From Muribaculaceae bacterium (GTDB lineage Bacteria > Bacteroidota > Bacteroidia > Bacteroidales > Muribaculaceae): 10,420 nucleotides of DNA. Position 1 is the first letter of the stretch. The number at the start of each line of letters is the position of its first letter. The stretch is taken from NCBI GenBank assembly GCA_020026215.1, contig JAHHQT010000066.1:1-10420 (forward strand). The letters run 5' to 3'. The notes beneath the pieces were generated by a model, which searched no databases, had not been told where the DNA came from, and worked only from the letters and a program-made list of their open reading frames with translations. This document shows positions 1 to 6,793 of this stretch, piece after piece. The translations under genes and the position numbers were made by a program.

Positions 1-5
1 TTATA

Positions 6-1052
6 ATGGAAAAGAATTCAAATATAATAAATGCAATAAATACCTCCCTCTCAAATGGGATTTCATTTTATGCCTTCAAGCCCTACAATCAAGGATTTCA
101 ATTTGGAGCACAAGTTGATTCAGATTATTGTTCAAACGAAGGCTTTAAAATAGCGCCATTTATTATAAATGAAGGAAATCCACTATCCAATATCTACAAG
201 CAATATTCAGATGATGAAATTTGCGCCCTATTTACGAGCCAAGGACATCTTTCTATTCATCGTTCTATTCATGACTATTCAACTGATTTTGACACCTATA
301 CCCTATCTTTCGAAGACTGTCAGAATCTAATTCAGGCGAATGAACTTGAAAAAATTGTATTGTCTAGAATCATTGTTGAAGAATACACTCAAATTAATTG
401 GGGCGAATTATTCATTCATTTAACAGAGAAATACCCTGACGCTTTTTGCTTCATCTATAATAGTCCGCAAACAGGAGCATGGTGCGGAGCAACCCCAGAA
501 TTACTGGGGAGATATAATGGCAATGAATTTCAGACAATGGCACTGGCTGGAACAAAACCTATTACAGACGAAACGGAATGGGATATTAAAAATATCAATG
601 AGCAAAATTATGTAGTTGACTTCATAGCTTCAATTCTCACCAAATATCAGATCGATTTCAAGCTCTCTGAAAAGTTCAACAAAGAAGCTGGTTTTGTGAA
701 ACATCTGTGCAACAGATTCAATGCTGAAGTTAAAGATATACATACAGCACATGACATTATCCGTGAACTCCATCCAACTCCGGCTTTGGCAGGAACACCT
801 CAAAACAAGGTTGTAAAAGCAATTCCTCACGTAGAACGCCACGCTCGTGAATATTATGGCGGATATATCGGATATTTTACACAAAACACATTTGACTATT
901 ATGTTAATCTTAGATCGATGAGATTTGACAACAATCAATACAAACTATTTGTTGGAGGGGGAATTACCGACAAATCAAAACTACATTCTGAATGGGCTGA
1001 GACTCAAAACAAATCAAAGACATTAATGTCTATTCTCCATTCCCAAAAATAG
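6..1052 (+). CDS. menF: Isochorismate synthase (menaquinone pathway)
   Basis: This enzyme converts chorismate to isochorismate in the cytoplasm, the first committed step towards menaquinone (or, less likely here, a catechol siderophore). The 348-residue protein is a single chorismate-binding (MST-family) domain with a short N-terminal part. Visible landmarks are the EKIVLSR segment with K116, the equivalent of the general-base lysine of EntC/MenF; ATPELLGR with E165, the likely general acid, at nearly the same spacing as in EntC; ALAGTK at 179-184; HPTPALAG at 256-263; REYYGGYIGY at 281-290; and the C-terminal GGGI...SEWAETQNK with E329, a probable Mg ligand. Anthranilate and aminodeoxychorismate synthases are longer and carry different motifs, so MenF/EntC is the better reading. 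The ATG at base 6 fits the family start, but only five bases precede it, so an upstream start cannot be excluded. No menD follows; the next gene is 333 bases away and unrelated. Confidence 0.93.
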   Translation: MEKNSNIINAINTSLSNGISFYAFKPYNQGFQFGAQVDSDYCSNEGFKIAPFIINEGNPLSNIYKQYSDDEICALFTSQGHLSIHRSIHDYSTDFDTYTLSFEDCQNLIQANELEKIVLSRIIVEEYTQINWGELFIHLTEKYPDAFCFIYNSPQTGAWCGATPELLGRYNGNEFQTMALAGTKPITDETEWDIKNINEQNYVVDFIASILTKYQIDFKLSEKFNKEAGFVKHLCNRFNAEVKDIHTAHDIIRELHPTPALAGTPQNKVVKAIPHVERHAREYYGGYIGYFTQNTFDYYVNLRSMRFDNNQYKLFVGGGITDKSKLHSEWAETQNKSKTLMSILHSQK

Positions 1053-1385
1053 GAATTGAAATAATCTACATTCTACAGAGACTTTAAATAAATCACTTTA
1101 TAAAGAAATTCAACACATTTAAGTTAATATTTTTTTAATTTTTCAAAGATTTACTTTAAGAAATTACTCTTATTTATAAAAAAATAAATACATTGCAATT
1201 AGATTTCTATGATTGAAACAAAGCACTCTTCAAGTAGAATGCAAGGAACTCTTAACATTATTAACCATATAAATATTATATAGCTATGAGCAGAGACTAA
1301 ATTAGGGCCACTGTACATTAACGAGATACTCGTTGTATTAAGAATTAAGTTATTAAAAGCACAATTTATATAAGCAATCTAAACA
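1053..1385. other. 333-base AT-rich intergenic region
   Basis: This gap separates menF from the barrel-protein gene. It is strongly AT-rich and contains no open frame of useful length on either strand. I find no match to the Bacteroidota -7 box TAnnTTTG on the plus strand and no convincing intrinsic terminator for menF. The only clear structure is the inverted repeat at 1320-1334. The length suggests that the downstream gene has its own promoter and a leader, but I cannot point to the promoter. Confidence 0.6.
1320..1334. promoter_or_regulatory. Perfect 6-bp inverted repeat, possible operator
   Basis: AACGAG and CTCGTT flank the central triplet ATA, giving a perfect 15-base dyad that ends about 50 bases before the ATG of the barrel gene. 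It stands out as a GC-containing symmetric element in a very AT-rich stretch. It could be a binding site for a dimeric regulator or a small hairpin in the leader RNA. A dyad this short can also arise by chance. Confidence 0.3.
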
Positions 1386-2153
1386 ATGAAAACAATTTTA
1401 TTAAGCATTACCCTATCCTGCTTATGTGCTTTCTCATGCTTTGGTCAAGACTCAGAAAGTAGTAAAGCAATGAAAGATGCCAACAATCCATTGGCAAGTA
1501 TTAAAAGTATCAGTGTACACAACATATATTCCTCATCACTCTGTGGTATTGACGGAACGGCAAACACAGCGTGGATTAGGTATGCACAGCCCGTCAACCG
1601 TATTCTACTGAGAGCATCCATGCCAATTAACACCATTAATATTGGGCCGGGGAATCACTCTGGACTTGGAGATATGAATATATTTGGCACATACATTCTT
1701 ACAGATTTAACCTCACATAATCAATTAGGAATTGGTCCTCTCTTATCAGTCCCTACGGCAACTCAAAAGTTTTTGGGCTCGGGAAAATGGAACATCGGAT
1801 TTGCTTTTGTGGGATACTTCGCCAAAAGTAATATCTTCCAATTTGGATTCTTAGCAACCTGGCAACATTCCTTTGCTGGGAATGACAATAGAAGAAGAGT
1901 CCATGCAGCCTCAATACAACCATTTCTTATGTGGCAACTTGACAAAGGTCTATATTTGAGAAGTACAGCAATCTCTATTCTTGATTTTGAAAAAGGGAAC
2001 TACCTCGTTCCGGTGGGACTTGGGATGGGGAAAGTATTAAAGATTGGCAAAGTCCTCTGTAACTTTTTTGCAGAGCCACAATTTGCAGTATGGAACAAAG
2101 CATATGGGTTACCCAAAACACAATTATTTATTGGAGTAAACACTCAATTCTAG
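1386..2153 (+). CDS. Predicted outer-membrane beta-barrel protein, unknown function
   Basis: The 255-residue protein has a typical signal peptide: K2, a hydrophobic core, and likely cleavage after G20 before Q21, the Gln-start common in exported Bacteroidota proteins. The mature part alternates polar and hydrophobic residues as in beta strands and ends in QF, the terminal phenylalanine typical of outer-membrane barrels. Recurrent motifs are GLGD (93-96), GIGPLLSVPTAT (115-126), GSGKW (131-135), WQHSFAG (159-165), PVGLGMGKV (209-217) and EPQF (230-233). These resemble a group of small bacterial barrel proteins often labelled 'neuromedin U' or transporter-like in databases, a name with no functional meaning in bacteria. 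The substrate or role is unknown. It appears to be a single-gene unit: a long gap upstream and a terminator just downstream. The start is the only in-frame ATG that provides the signal peptide. A lipoprotein reading (AFSC, C18) is weaker. Confidence 0.75.
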   Translation: MKTILLSITLSCLCAFSCFGQDSESSKAMKDANNPLASIKSISVHNIYSSSLCGIDGTANTAWIRYAQPVNRILLRASMPINTINIGPGNHSGLGDMNIFGTYILTDLTSHNQLGIGPLLSVPTATQKFLGSGKWNIGFAFVGYFAKSNIFQFGFLATWQHSFAGNDNRRRVHAASIQPFLMWQLDKGLYLRSTAISILDFEKGNYLVPVGLGMGKVLKIGKVLCNFFAEPQFAVWNKAYGLPKTQLFIGVNTQF

Positions 2154-2171
2154 TTTTAATAATGTCAAACA

Positions 2172-2201
2172 AAAAAGGAGGATATTTACATCCTCCTTTT
2201 T
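2172..2201. terminator. Bidirectional intrinsic terminator
   Basis: The arms AAAAAGGAGGAT (2172-2183) and ATCCTCCTTTTT (2190-2201) pair perfectly around a 6-base loop. The GC-containing core is followed by a U run when read on either strand. It lies 18 bases past the stop of the barrel gene and directly abuts the stop codon of the convergent GH9 gene, so it should end both transcripts. Confidence 0.9.
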
Positions 2202-4004
2202 CTATTTATTTTGAGCTTGTTTTCGTCCCTCTTTTTCCAAACTTGATAACATAAAAGTCATACTTGCCGTGCCATCCATCGTCGGCTCATTTGTTGAATA
2301 ATCGCCTATTGCATCATGGTAAACAATATCACCAGGCTGAAACAAATCGTAGTTTTCAGCCTTTGCCCAAGGCAAACCATCAAGTTTTACACCTCGAAGG
2401 CTCTTAAAAATATTAGTATAGACAGGTCCGTCAACTAATCCCCCCCATGCGTTACCGACATTCTCCTGTACATAAGCACAGTGTGGTTGACTTGGATAAT
2501 CTCCATTTTGAGGGAGACCAACGACCATACTTGTTCCCCAAGGATTACAACCGAACAACCAGTCTCGCAATGCAGCTTCCATCTCAATATACGTAGTGTC
2601 ACCTGTTGTTTGACGATACAACATACATTGTGTCACCATAGCGACAACAAGATTGTTTGAACACCATATTGCAGGAATACCGAACAAGAATGGATGTTTT
2701 TCAGCTTTTTGAAAAGTACGAGAAATCCCCGATTCCATATTCCTAATAAATTCAGCAGCCAAGCGCTTGTCTGCCACATTGGCCAATCTGAAATGCCCCA
2801 CATTCATAAACGGATACCATTGATAATGCTTGGCACTGTCTGCACCCATCCATGGAGTAATAGGCTCTTGTCTTCCATATTCAGTCGCCTTCTTTAAATA
2901 AGACTTGTCCCCAGATTTACGATAAAGTTCAATTGCACCCAATTCCATATCATCAGTCCAGTTTACTTCCTCATAAATATATGGAGAAGCGACAGAAGCT
3001 GTTTGACAAACGCCCGGTTTTTCTTCACCCAATTTGAAAGCATCAAAAGCTTTTATTTCGATAGTCTTCGCAAATTCGGGATAGAATTCATCAACAGCCC
3101 TAGCTCCTGCTATAAATGAAGACGCAAATTTTCCTGTAGTACTGGCTACTCCTGTAGTGGCATTCATAAATTTACCACGCTGTTGTTTTTCTCCGGAACA
3201 GAAATAAACTGGTCTTCCTGTTCCGGGACCATAGCCATAATTCACTTTATCGGTATTTGGTGAACGAAACATCGCATGATCGCGGTCATCAGCAATCTGG
3301 TTATAGAACTCTCCTTCTGCAGGATTCATCTTATTCAACCAATCCAACCCCCATTTGATTTCATCTACAATATCAGGAATTCCATTTGCCTTTTCTTCTC
3401 CGTTAGCATTATAATGGTCAGTAAAAACTTCAGGATTGTATTCATACGCTAATGACATTTGATAAATAGCATTAGCCGAAGTCGTTGTGTACTGTAAATA
3501 GTCTGCTGCATCATGCCATCCCCCAGTTACGTCAATATGCCGACCAGATTTAGTAGGATGATACTCAATGAAACCATCATGCACATGACAAGAATCTTTC
3601 AAAAATGGATTATATCCACAACGTTGCTGACGCATATAATTAAGGACATAATCAGCTGCTCCATCATACACTGTAGTAGAAATTTCAAATTTAGGAGACT
3701 GAACTTCCCCTGCTTTCAAAAAATACATTCCACTTTTTTCAATACTTGAAAAATCCAATCTGTAGGTAGTGCCCATTTTGCCCAAAGCCCCAGTCTCTTT
3801 AACAGAGCATAATTTGGCAATGGATTTAGATGTTTTTGCATCGATTAGTTCAAAGTTTTTGATATCAGTTTTTTCTTCACTGATAAAAACTGCGACTTTT
3901 ACAGACTTTGGTAAATAGCCGAGTTGGTTAATTCTTATCCATTGTCCTGCAGTGACTAATATTGGTAAACAGGCAAGTGCAATAGATAAAATATATTTTT
4001 TCAT
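2202..4004 (-). CDS. Secreted GH9 glycoside hydrolase (endoglucanase-type, Ig-like domain plus catalytic domain)
   Basis: This is predicted to hydrolyse beta-1,4-glucan chains such as cellulose or cellodextrins outside the cytoplasm by the inverting GH9 mechanism. I start it at the ATG at 4004, giving 600 residues; the frame extends two codons further to a TTG, but the ATG directly begins a good signal peptide (MKK plus hydrophobic core, cleavage near A19/G20). Residues about 21-110 are an N-terminal CelD-type Ig-like domain beginning IRINQLGY. The catalytic (alpha/alpha)6 domain follows: GGWHDAADY with D165 and D168 as nucleophile-water base region, WLFGCNPWGTSMVVG (482-496) as GH9 signature 1, and YHDAIGDYSTNEP with E573 as proposed catalytic acid. 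The usual DAGD is DAAD here, with both aspartates kept. There is no CBM, dockerin or type IX secretion C-terminal domain. It is last in the minus-strand cluster, 11 bases after rpe, with no SusC/SusD genes nearby. Exact substrate is uncertain; some GH9 members are exo-acting. Confidence 0.93.
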   Translation of the reverse strand: MKKYILSIALACLPILVTAGQWIRINQLGYLPKSVKVAVFISEEKTDIKNFELIDAKTSKSIAKLCSVKETGALGKMGTTYRLDFSSIEKSGMYFLKAGEVQSPKFEISTTVYDGAADYVLNYMRQQRCGYNPFLKDSCHVHDGFIEYHPTKSGRHIDVTGGWHDAADYLQYTTTSANAIYQMSLAYEYNPEVFTDHYNANGEEKANGIPDIVDEIKWGLDWLNKMNPAEGEFYNQIADDRDHAMFRSPNTDKVNYGYGPGTGRPVYFCSGEKQQRGKFMNATTGVASTTGKFASSFIAGARAVDEFYPEFAKTIEIKAFDAFKLGEEKPGVCQTASVASPYIYEEVNWTDDMELGAIELYRKSGDKSYLKKATEYGRQEPITPWMGADSAKHYQWYPFMNVGHFRLANVADKRLAAEFIRNMESGISRTFQKAEKHPFLFGIPAIWCSNNLVVAMVTQCMLYRQTTGDTTYIEMEAALRDWLFGCNPWGTSMVVGLPQNGDYPSQPHCAYVQENVGNAWGGLVDGPVYTNIFKSLRGVKLDGLPWAKAENYDLFQPGDIVYHDAIGDYSTNEPTMDGTASMTFMLSSLEKEGRKQAQNK

Positions 4005-4015
4005 AAGCAAGATTT

Positions 4016-4660
4016 TTATAAATTTTTCAATTCTGAGATTCTATCCAAAGGAGAATCAGCCTTGAATACATAGTTACCCGCAACGACCATGTCAGCGCCT
4101 GCTTCCTTAAGCAATTTACCAGTCTCGCCATTAACGCCGCCATCCACTTCAATCAATGCATGGCTACCAGAATTGTCTATCATTTTGCGTAATTGCCTTA
4201 CTTTCTTCACCGAATTTTGAATGAATTTCTGACCGCCGAAACCAGGATTTACAGACATAATCAAAACCAAATCCAATTCTGTGATAATATCTTCCAAAAC
4301 AGAAACCGGAGTTGCTGGATTAAGTGTAACACCTACTTTCATGCCAGCCTCTTTGATTTGTTGAACAACACGATGAAGGTGCAAACATGCTTCATAGTGC
4401 ACATTCATAAATTCTGCGCCACAATCTTTCACCTCTTTGATAAATTTTTGTGGTTCTACAATCATCAAATGCACATCAAGAGGTTTGTTACAAATATTTT
4501 TAAGATTTTTGATAACAGGAAAACCGAATGAGATATTAGGAACAAATACGCCATCCATAATATCCAAGTGAAGGTAATCGGCTTCACTCTCATTAATCAT
4601 ATCAATATCCTTTGACAAATTGCAGAAATCTGCAGACAAAAGTGATGGGGAAACTAACAT
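4016..4660 (-). CDS. rpe: Ribulose-phosphate 3-epimerase
   Basis: This enzyme interconverts ribulose 5-phosphate and xylulose 5-phosphate in the cytoplasmic pentose phosphate pathway. The 214-residue length is normal for the family. The TIM-barrel landmarks are all present: SPSLLSADF (4-12); HLDIMDG (31-37) with metal ligands H31 and D33; DVHLMI (62-67) with H64; MSVNPGFGGQKFI (135-147), the phosphate-side loop; and EVDGGV (171-176) with D173. D33 and D173 are the expected acid/base pair. The ATG at 4660 directly precedes the conserved first strand. It lies 21 bases downstream of the DedA gene and 11 bases upstream of the GH9 start, consistent with co-transcription. Confidence 0.97.
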   Translation of the reverse strand: MLVSPSLLSADFCNLSKDIDMINESEADYLHLDIMDGVFVPNISFGFPVIKNLKNICNKPLDVHLMIVEPQKFIKEVKDCGAEFMNVHYEACLHLHRVVQQIKEAGMKVGVTLNPATPVSVLEDIITELDLVLIMSVNPGFGGQKFIQNSVKKVRQLRKMIDNSGSHALIEVDGGVNGETGKLLKEAGADMVVAGNYVFKADSPLDRISELKNL

Positions 4661-4681
4661 AATGAATTTATTTGAATTTAA

Positions 4682-5317
4682 TTATTTCTTCTTTTTTAAT
4701 GCATTATATATAATAAACAGTACTACAATAACACCAATACCATATCCAACCCAAGTTAGATATTGATTATAGTGCTCAATTTGAGTATAAAGTTCGTCTT
4801 TAGGAATGAATGTGCTCAACCAAAATCCCAACAAAGCCAAAACCGCATTCCAAATACCTGCACCTAATGCTGTATATAATGCGAATTTCTTAATGTTCAT
4901 TCTTGCCAATCCAGCAGGAATTGATATTAATTGTCTGACAGCAGGAATCAAACGGCCAATGAATGTAGAGATAGCACCATGTTTGTCAAAGTATTGCTCT
5001 GCCTTAACCACCTTAGCTTCATCAATCAAGCACATATGTCCGAAACGGCTATTCGCAAATTTATAGACTAATGGACGACCAATCCAAACAGCCAGATAAT
5101 AGTTAATCAACGCACCAATCATTGCACCTAAAGTTGCAAAAGCAACTACAAGATAGATGTTCAGATTAGAATTTCCAGTACAGGCAAAATAAGCAGCCGG
5201 TGGAACTACGACTTCTGATGGGAATGGGATAAAAGAACTTTCAATCGCCATCAAAACCGTAATCCAAAAATAATTCAAGTGAGCTTCAACCCACATAAAC
5301 AAATCAAGTATTTCCAT
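4682..5317 (-). CDS. DedA-family (SNARE-associated/VTT domain) membrane protein
   Basis: This is a multi-pass inner-membrane protein. DedA proteins are linked to membrane homeostasis, and several are now implicated in recycling undecaprenyl phosphate or phosphatidylethanolamine across the membrane; which lipid this one handles cannot be told. The 211 residues match the family length. Visible hallmarks are the re-entrant segment ESSFIPFPSEVVVPPAAY (26-43) with acidic E26 and E35, and GRLIPAVRQLISIPAG (121-136) with R122 and R128, whose six-residue spacing matches the essential arginines of E. coli YqjA/YghB. Hydrophobic segments follow at about 146-170 and 187-205, and the protein ends in a basic KKKK tail. 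It follows the glycosylase gene by 35 bases and precedes rpe by 21. Confidence 0.95.
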   Translation of the reverse strand: MEILDLFMWVEAHLNYFWITVLMAIESSFIPFPSEVVVPPAAYFACTGNSNLNIYLVVAFATLGAMIGALINYYLAVWIGRPLVYKFANSRFGHMCLIDEAKVVKAEQYFDKHGAISTFIGRLIPAVRQLISIPAGLARMNIKKFALYTALGAGIWNAVLALLGFWLSTFIPKDELYTQIEHYNQYLTWVGYGIGVIVVLFIIYNALKKKK

Positions 5318-5332
5318 TATTTACGATTTTTA

Positions 5333-5362
5333 CAAAATTAATAATTAATATATTATAGCAAT
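5333..5362 (-). promoter_or_regulatory. Possible internal Bacteroidota-type promoter before the DedA gene
   Basis: On the minus strand the 35-base gap holds TAATTTTG (5340 to 5333), an exact match to the TAnnTTTG -7 box. An ATTG (5362 to 5359) lies 18 bases upstream and could serve as a degenerate -33 element. If used, it would give DedA, rpe and GH9 expression independent of ligA, with a very short leader. The AT richness makes a chance match quite possible. Confidence 0.3.
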
Positions 5363-5925
5363 CCTATCTTTTGAAATAAAATGGAATATTGTTCCGCTTT
5401 CTTTTCTACAGCCAATGGATAAGCTCGTGAAGACGACACCATTCTATGCAAAGTATAGGTTGTATTGTTGTAAGTAAACTCAACAGATTCTCCTGTTTTA
5501 GGCGTTTTACAATTAATCAATTGAGCGACAAGTTCTGTCGATTTTTCTCCTGCTGTAACAATATCACGACACAATGGGATTTTATCCAGCATAGCAAATA
5601 TGTTTGTGGGTTCTACCACTTCCAAGAATTTATCAGAAGCGTTACCTTTTGTCCTTATAATCTTATATGCCGCATCATACATGGCAATTCCCTTACTTTC
5701 CACAAAGTCAATAATTGCGGGGAGATCATAACCATTATTTGTCAAGAATTTAGTCTTGTCATTAAAGAAAATGATTCCCATAATACGCCACATATCATTG
5801 GTCTTGTTCGGGTAATAGAATTTCATGGACCAACGAGCCTCGGGTGGTGGAAATGAGCCCAACATCAACACTCTTGCCGTTTTAGGCAAACAGGGTTCAA
5901 AAGGATGTATTTCTATATTATTCAT
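5353..5925 (-). CDS. Uracil-DNA glycosylase superfamily protein (Mug/HDG-like)
   Basis: This is a predicted DNA base-excision repair glycosylase of the uracil-DNA glycosylase fold, which would remove a deaminated base (uracil or hypoxanthine). The 190-residue protein has the N-terminal active-site region VLMLGSFPPP (19-28) followed by FYYPNKTNDMWRIMG (36-50), containing N40 and N43, and the late loop motif SSSRAYPLA (164-172), which matches the DNA-intercalating/base-binding loop position. These motifs resemble the family-6 (HDG-type) group common in Bacteroidota rather than classic Ung. I am confident in the superfamily, less so in substrate. The start overlaps the end of the CPBP gene by 8 bases, suggesting translational coupling, and ligA lies one gene further upstream, which fits a repair role. 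Confidence 0.85.
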   Translation of the reverse strand: MNNIEIHPFEPCLPKTARVLMLGSFPPPEARWSMKFYYPNKTNDMWRIMGIIFFNDKTKFLTNNGYDLPAIIDFVESKGIAMYDAAYKIIRTKGNASDKFLEVVEPTNIFAMLDKIPLCRDIVTAGEKSTELVAQLINCKTPKTGESVEFTYNNTTYTLHRMVSSSRAYPLAVEKKAEQYSILFQKIGLL

Positions 5926-6793
5926 TTTTTGCCTTATTCAATTTTTTATTCCAAGCCATCAATAGTTGTAAGGTCAGTATTACACTTGAAATAAACAACG
6001 TTACTCTGTCAGAACCGAATTTTGAGATATCAGTTTCAATAATGCTATTCTCCATCAAATATTGGGAAATGACCACTGATGAGTTATTGAAAGCATGACC
6101 AATAATTGGCAACCATAAAGAGCCACTCCATACAAACATATAACCAAACAATGCGCCTAAAAGCATCCGAGGAACAAAACCATAAAATTGGAAATGCATC
6201 AAACTGAACACAAAAGCAGCAATCCATACTGCCCAATGATAATTCATGTGCCTACTCAAGAATCCTTGTAATGCACCTCTAAAGAAGAATTCTTCCCCAA
6301 TACCCGTCAAAACTCCGATGCTCAATACGGCAATGACCATATTTCCAAACGAACTGGTATCTACAAGTTTTCCAGTAGCCTCTTTTGCCGCATCTTCACT
6401 GGCTTTCATCCATTCTTCCAAACCAGACAAGAAATCAGGTAATTCTAAAGACTCATTCCATTCAATAATATAGTTCATTGCTGGAGTCATAAAGACAAAC
6501 ACCAACAACAAAAGTAATATTGATTTCAAGGATGGTGCTCTATCCACCCGAAGAAATGAGAAAGGTTTAAAAGCTATGAACCATGCAAAGAAAATAGCAG
6601 GCAATATAAAAGTCAAGATATTTTGTAATACTACCGTAATTTTCAGCACAACAAGTTCATGCTCAGCCAATCCAGTCAAAGTCATAATAAAGTTAAATGC
6701 AATGCATAACAGCAAACCACCTAACCCAAGCATGGTCAGCATGACAACAGCTGAAGATATTGGAAGATTCCTTTTTAATGGTTCGTTAATCAT
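5918..6793 (-). CDS. CPBP (Abi/CAAX) family intramembrane metalloprotease-like protein
   Basis: This is a polytopic inner-membrane protein of 291 residues. The CPBP family includes eukaryotic Rce1 CAAX proteases and bacterial members tied to bacteriocin self-immunity or membrane-protein regulation; most, including this one, have no known substrate. The conserved motifs are intact: GIGEEFFFRG (164-173) with E167, E168 and R172; FSLMHF (196-201) with H200; and GHAFNN (232-237) with H233 and N237. Hydrophobic segments fall at about 14-40, 50-75, 90-110, 150-165, 185-200, 208-232 and 262-282. A charged, probably non-membrane stretch at 111-148 separates the N-terminal segments from the catalytic core. 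Its ATG overlaps the ligA stop as TAATG, and its end overlaps the glycosylase start by 8 bases. No bacteriocin genes are visible, so immunity is not supported. Confidence 0.93.
   Translation of the reverse strand: MINEPLKRNLPISSAVVMLTMLGLGGLLLCIAFNFIMTLTGLAEHELVVLKITVVLQNILTFILPAIFFAWFIAFKPFSFLRVDRAPSLKSILLLLLVFVFMTPAMNYIIEWNESLELPDFLSGLEEWMKASEDAAKEATGKLVDTSSFGNMVIAVLSIGVLTGIGEEFFFRGALQGFLSRHMNYHWAVWIAAFVFSLMHFQFYGFVPRMLLGALFGYMFVWSGSLWLPIIGHAFNNSSVVISQYLMENSIIETDISKFGSDRVTLFISSVILTLQLLMAWNKKLNKAKNE

Noticed and set aside
630..938. Minus-strand open frame of 102 codons opposite menF
   Set aside because: It lies wholly inside menF, whose conserved motifs cover the same region; no protein features support it.
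1096..1105. Palindrome CTTTATAAAG after menF as a terminator
   Set aside because: It has no loop, no GC pairs and no following U run; it is simply AT-rich symmetry.
1213..1240. TTGAAA and TAGAAT with 16-base spacing on the plus strand, resembling an E. coli sigma-70 promoter
   Set aside because: Bacteroidota primary promoters use a different consensus (TTTG and TAnnTTTG), and such matches are expected by chance in AT-rich DNA.
4005..4010. Two extra N-terminal codons (TTG, CTT) on the GH9 gene
   Set aside because: The ATG at 4004 begins a standard signal peptide and leaves an 11-base gap to rpe; the upstream TTG adds nothing that supports it.
4193..4531. Plus-strand open frame of 112 codons opposite rpe
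   Set aside because: It lies entirely within the well-supported rpe gene on the other strand and has no recognisable domain.
5446..5856. Plus-strand open frame of 136 codons opposite the glycosylase gene
   Set aside because: It is an antisense shadow of a gene with clear family motifs; its Cys/Phe-rich translation has no domain pattern.
5918..6793. CPBP protein as part of a bacteriocin immunity or phage-defence system
   Set aside because: No peptide precursor, exporter, modification enzyme or phage gene is nearby; the neighbours are conserved housekeeping genes.
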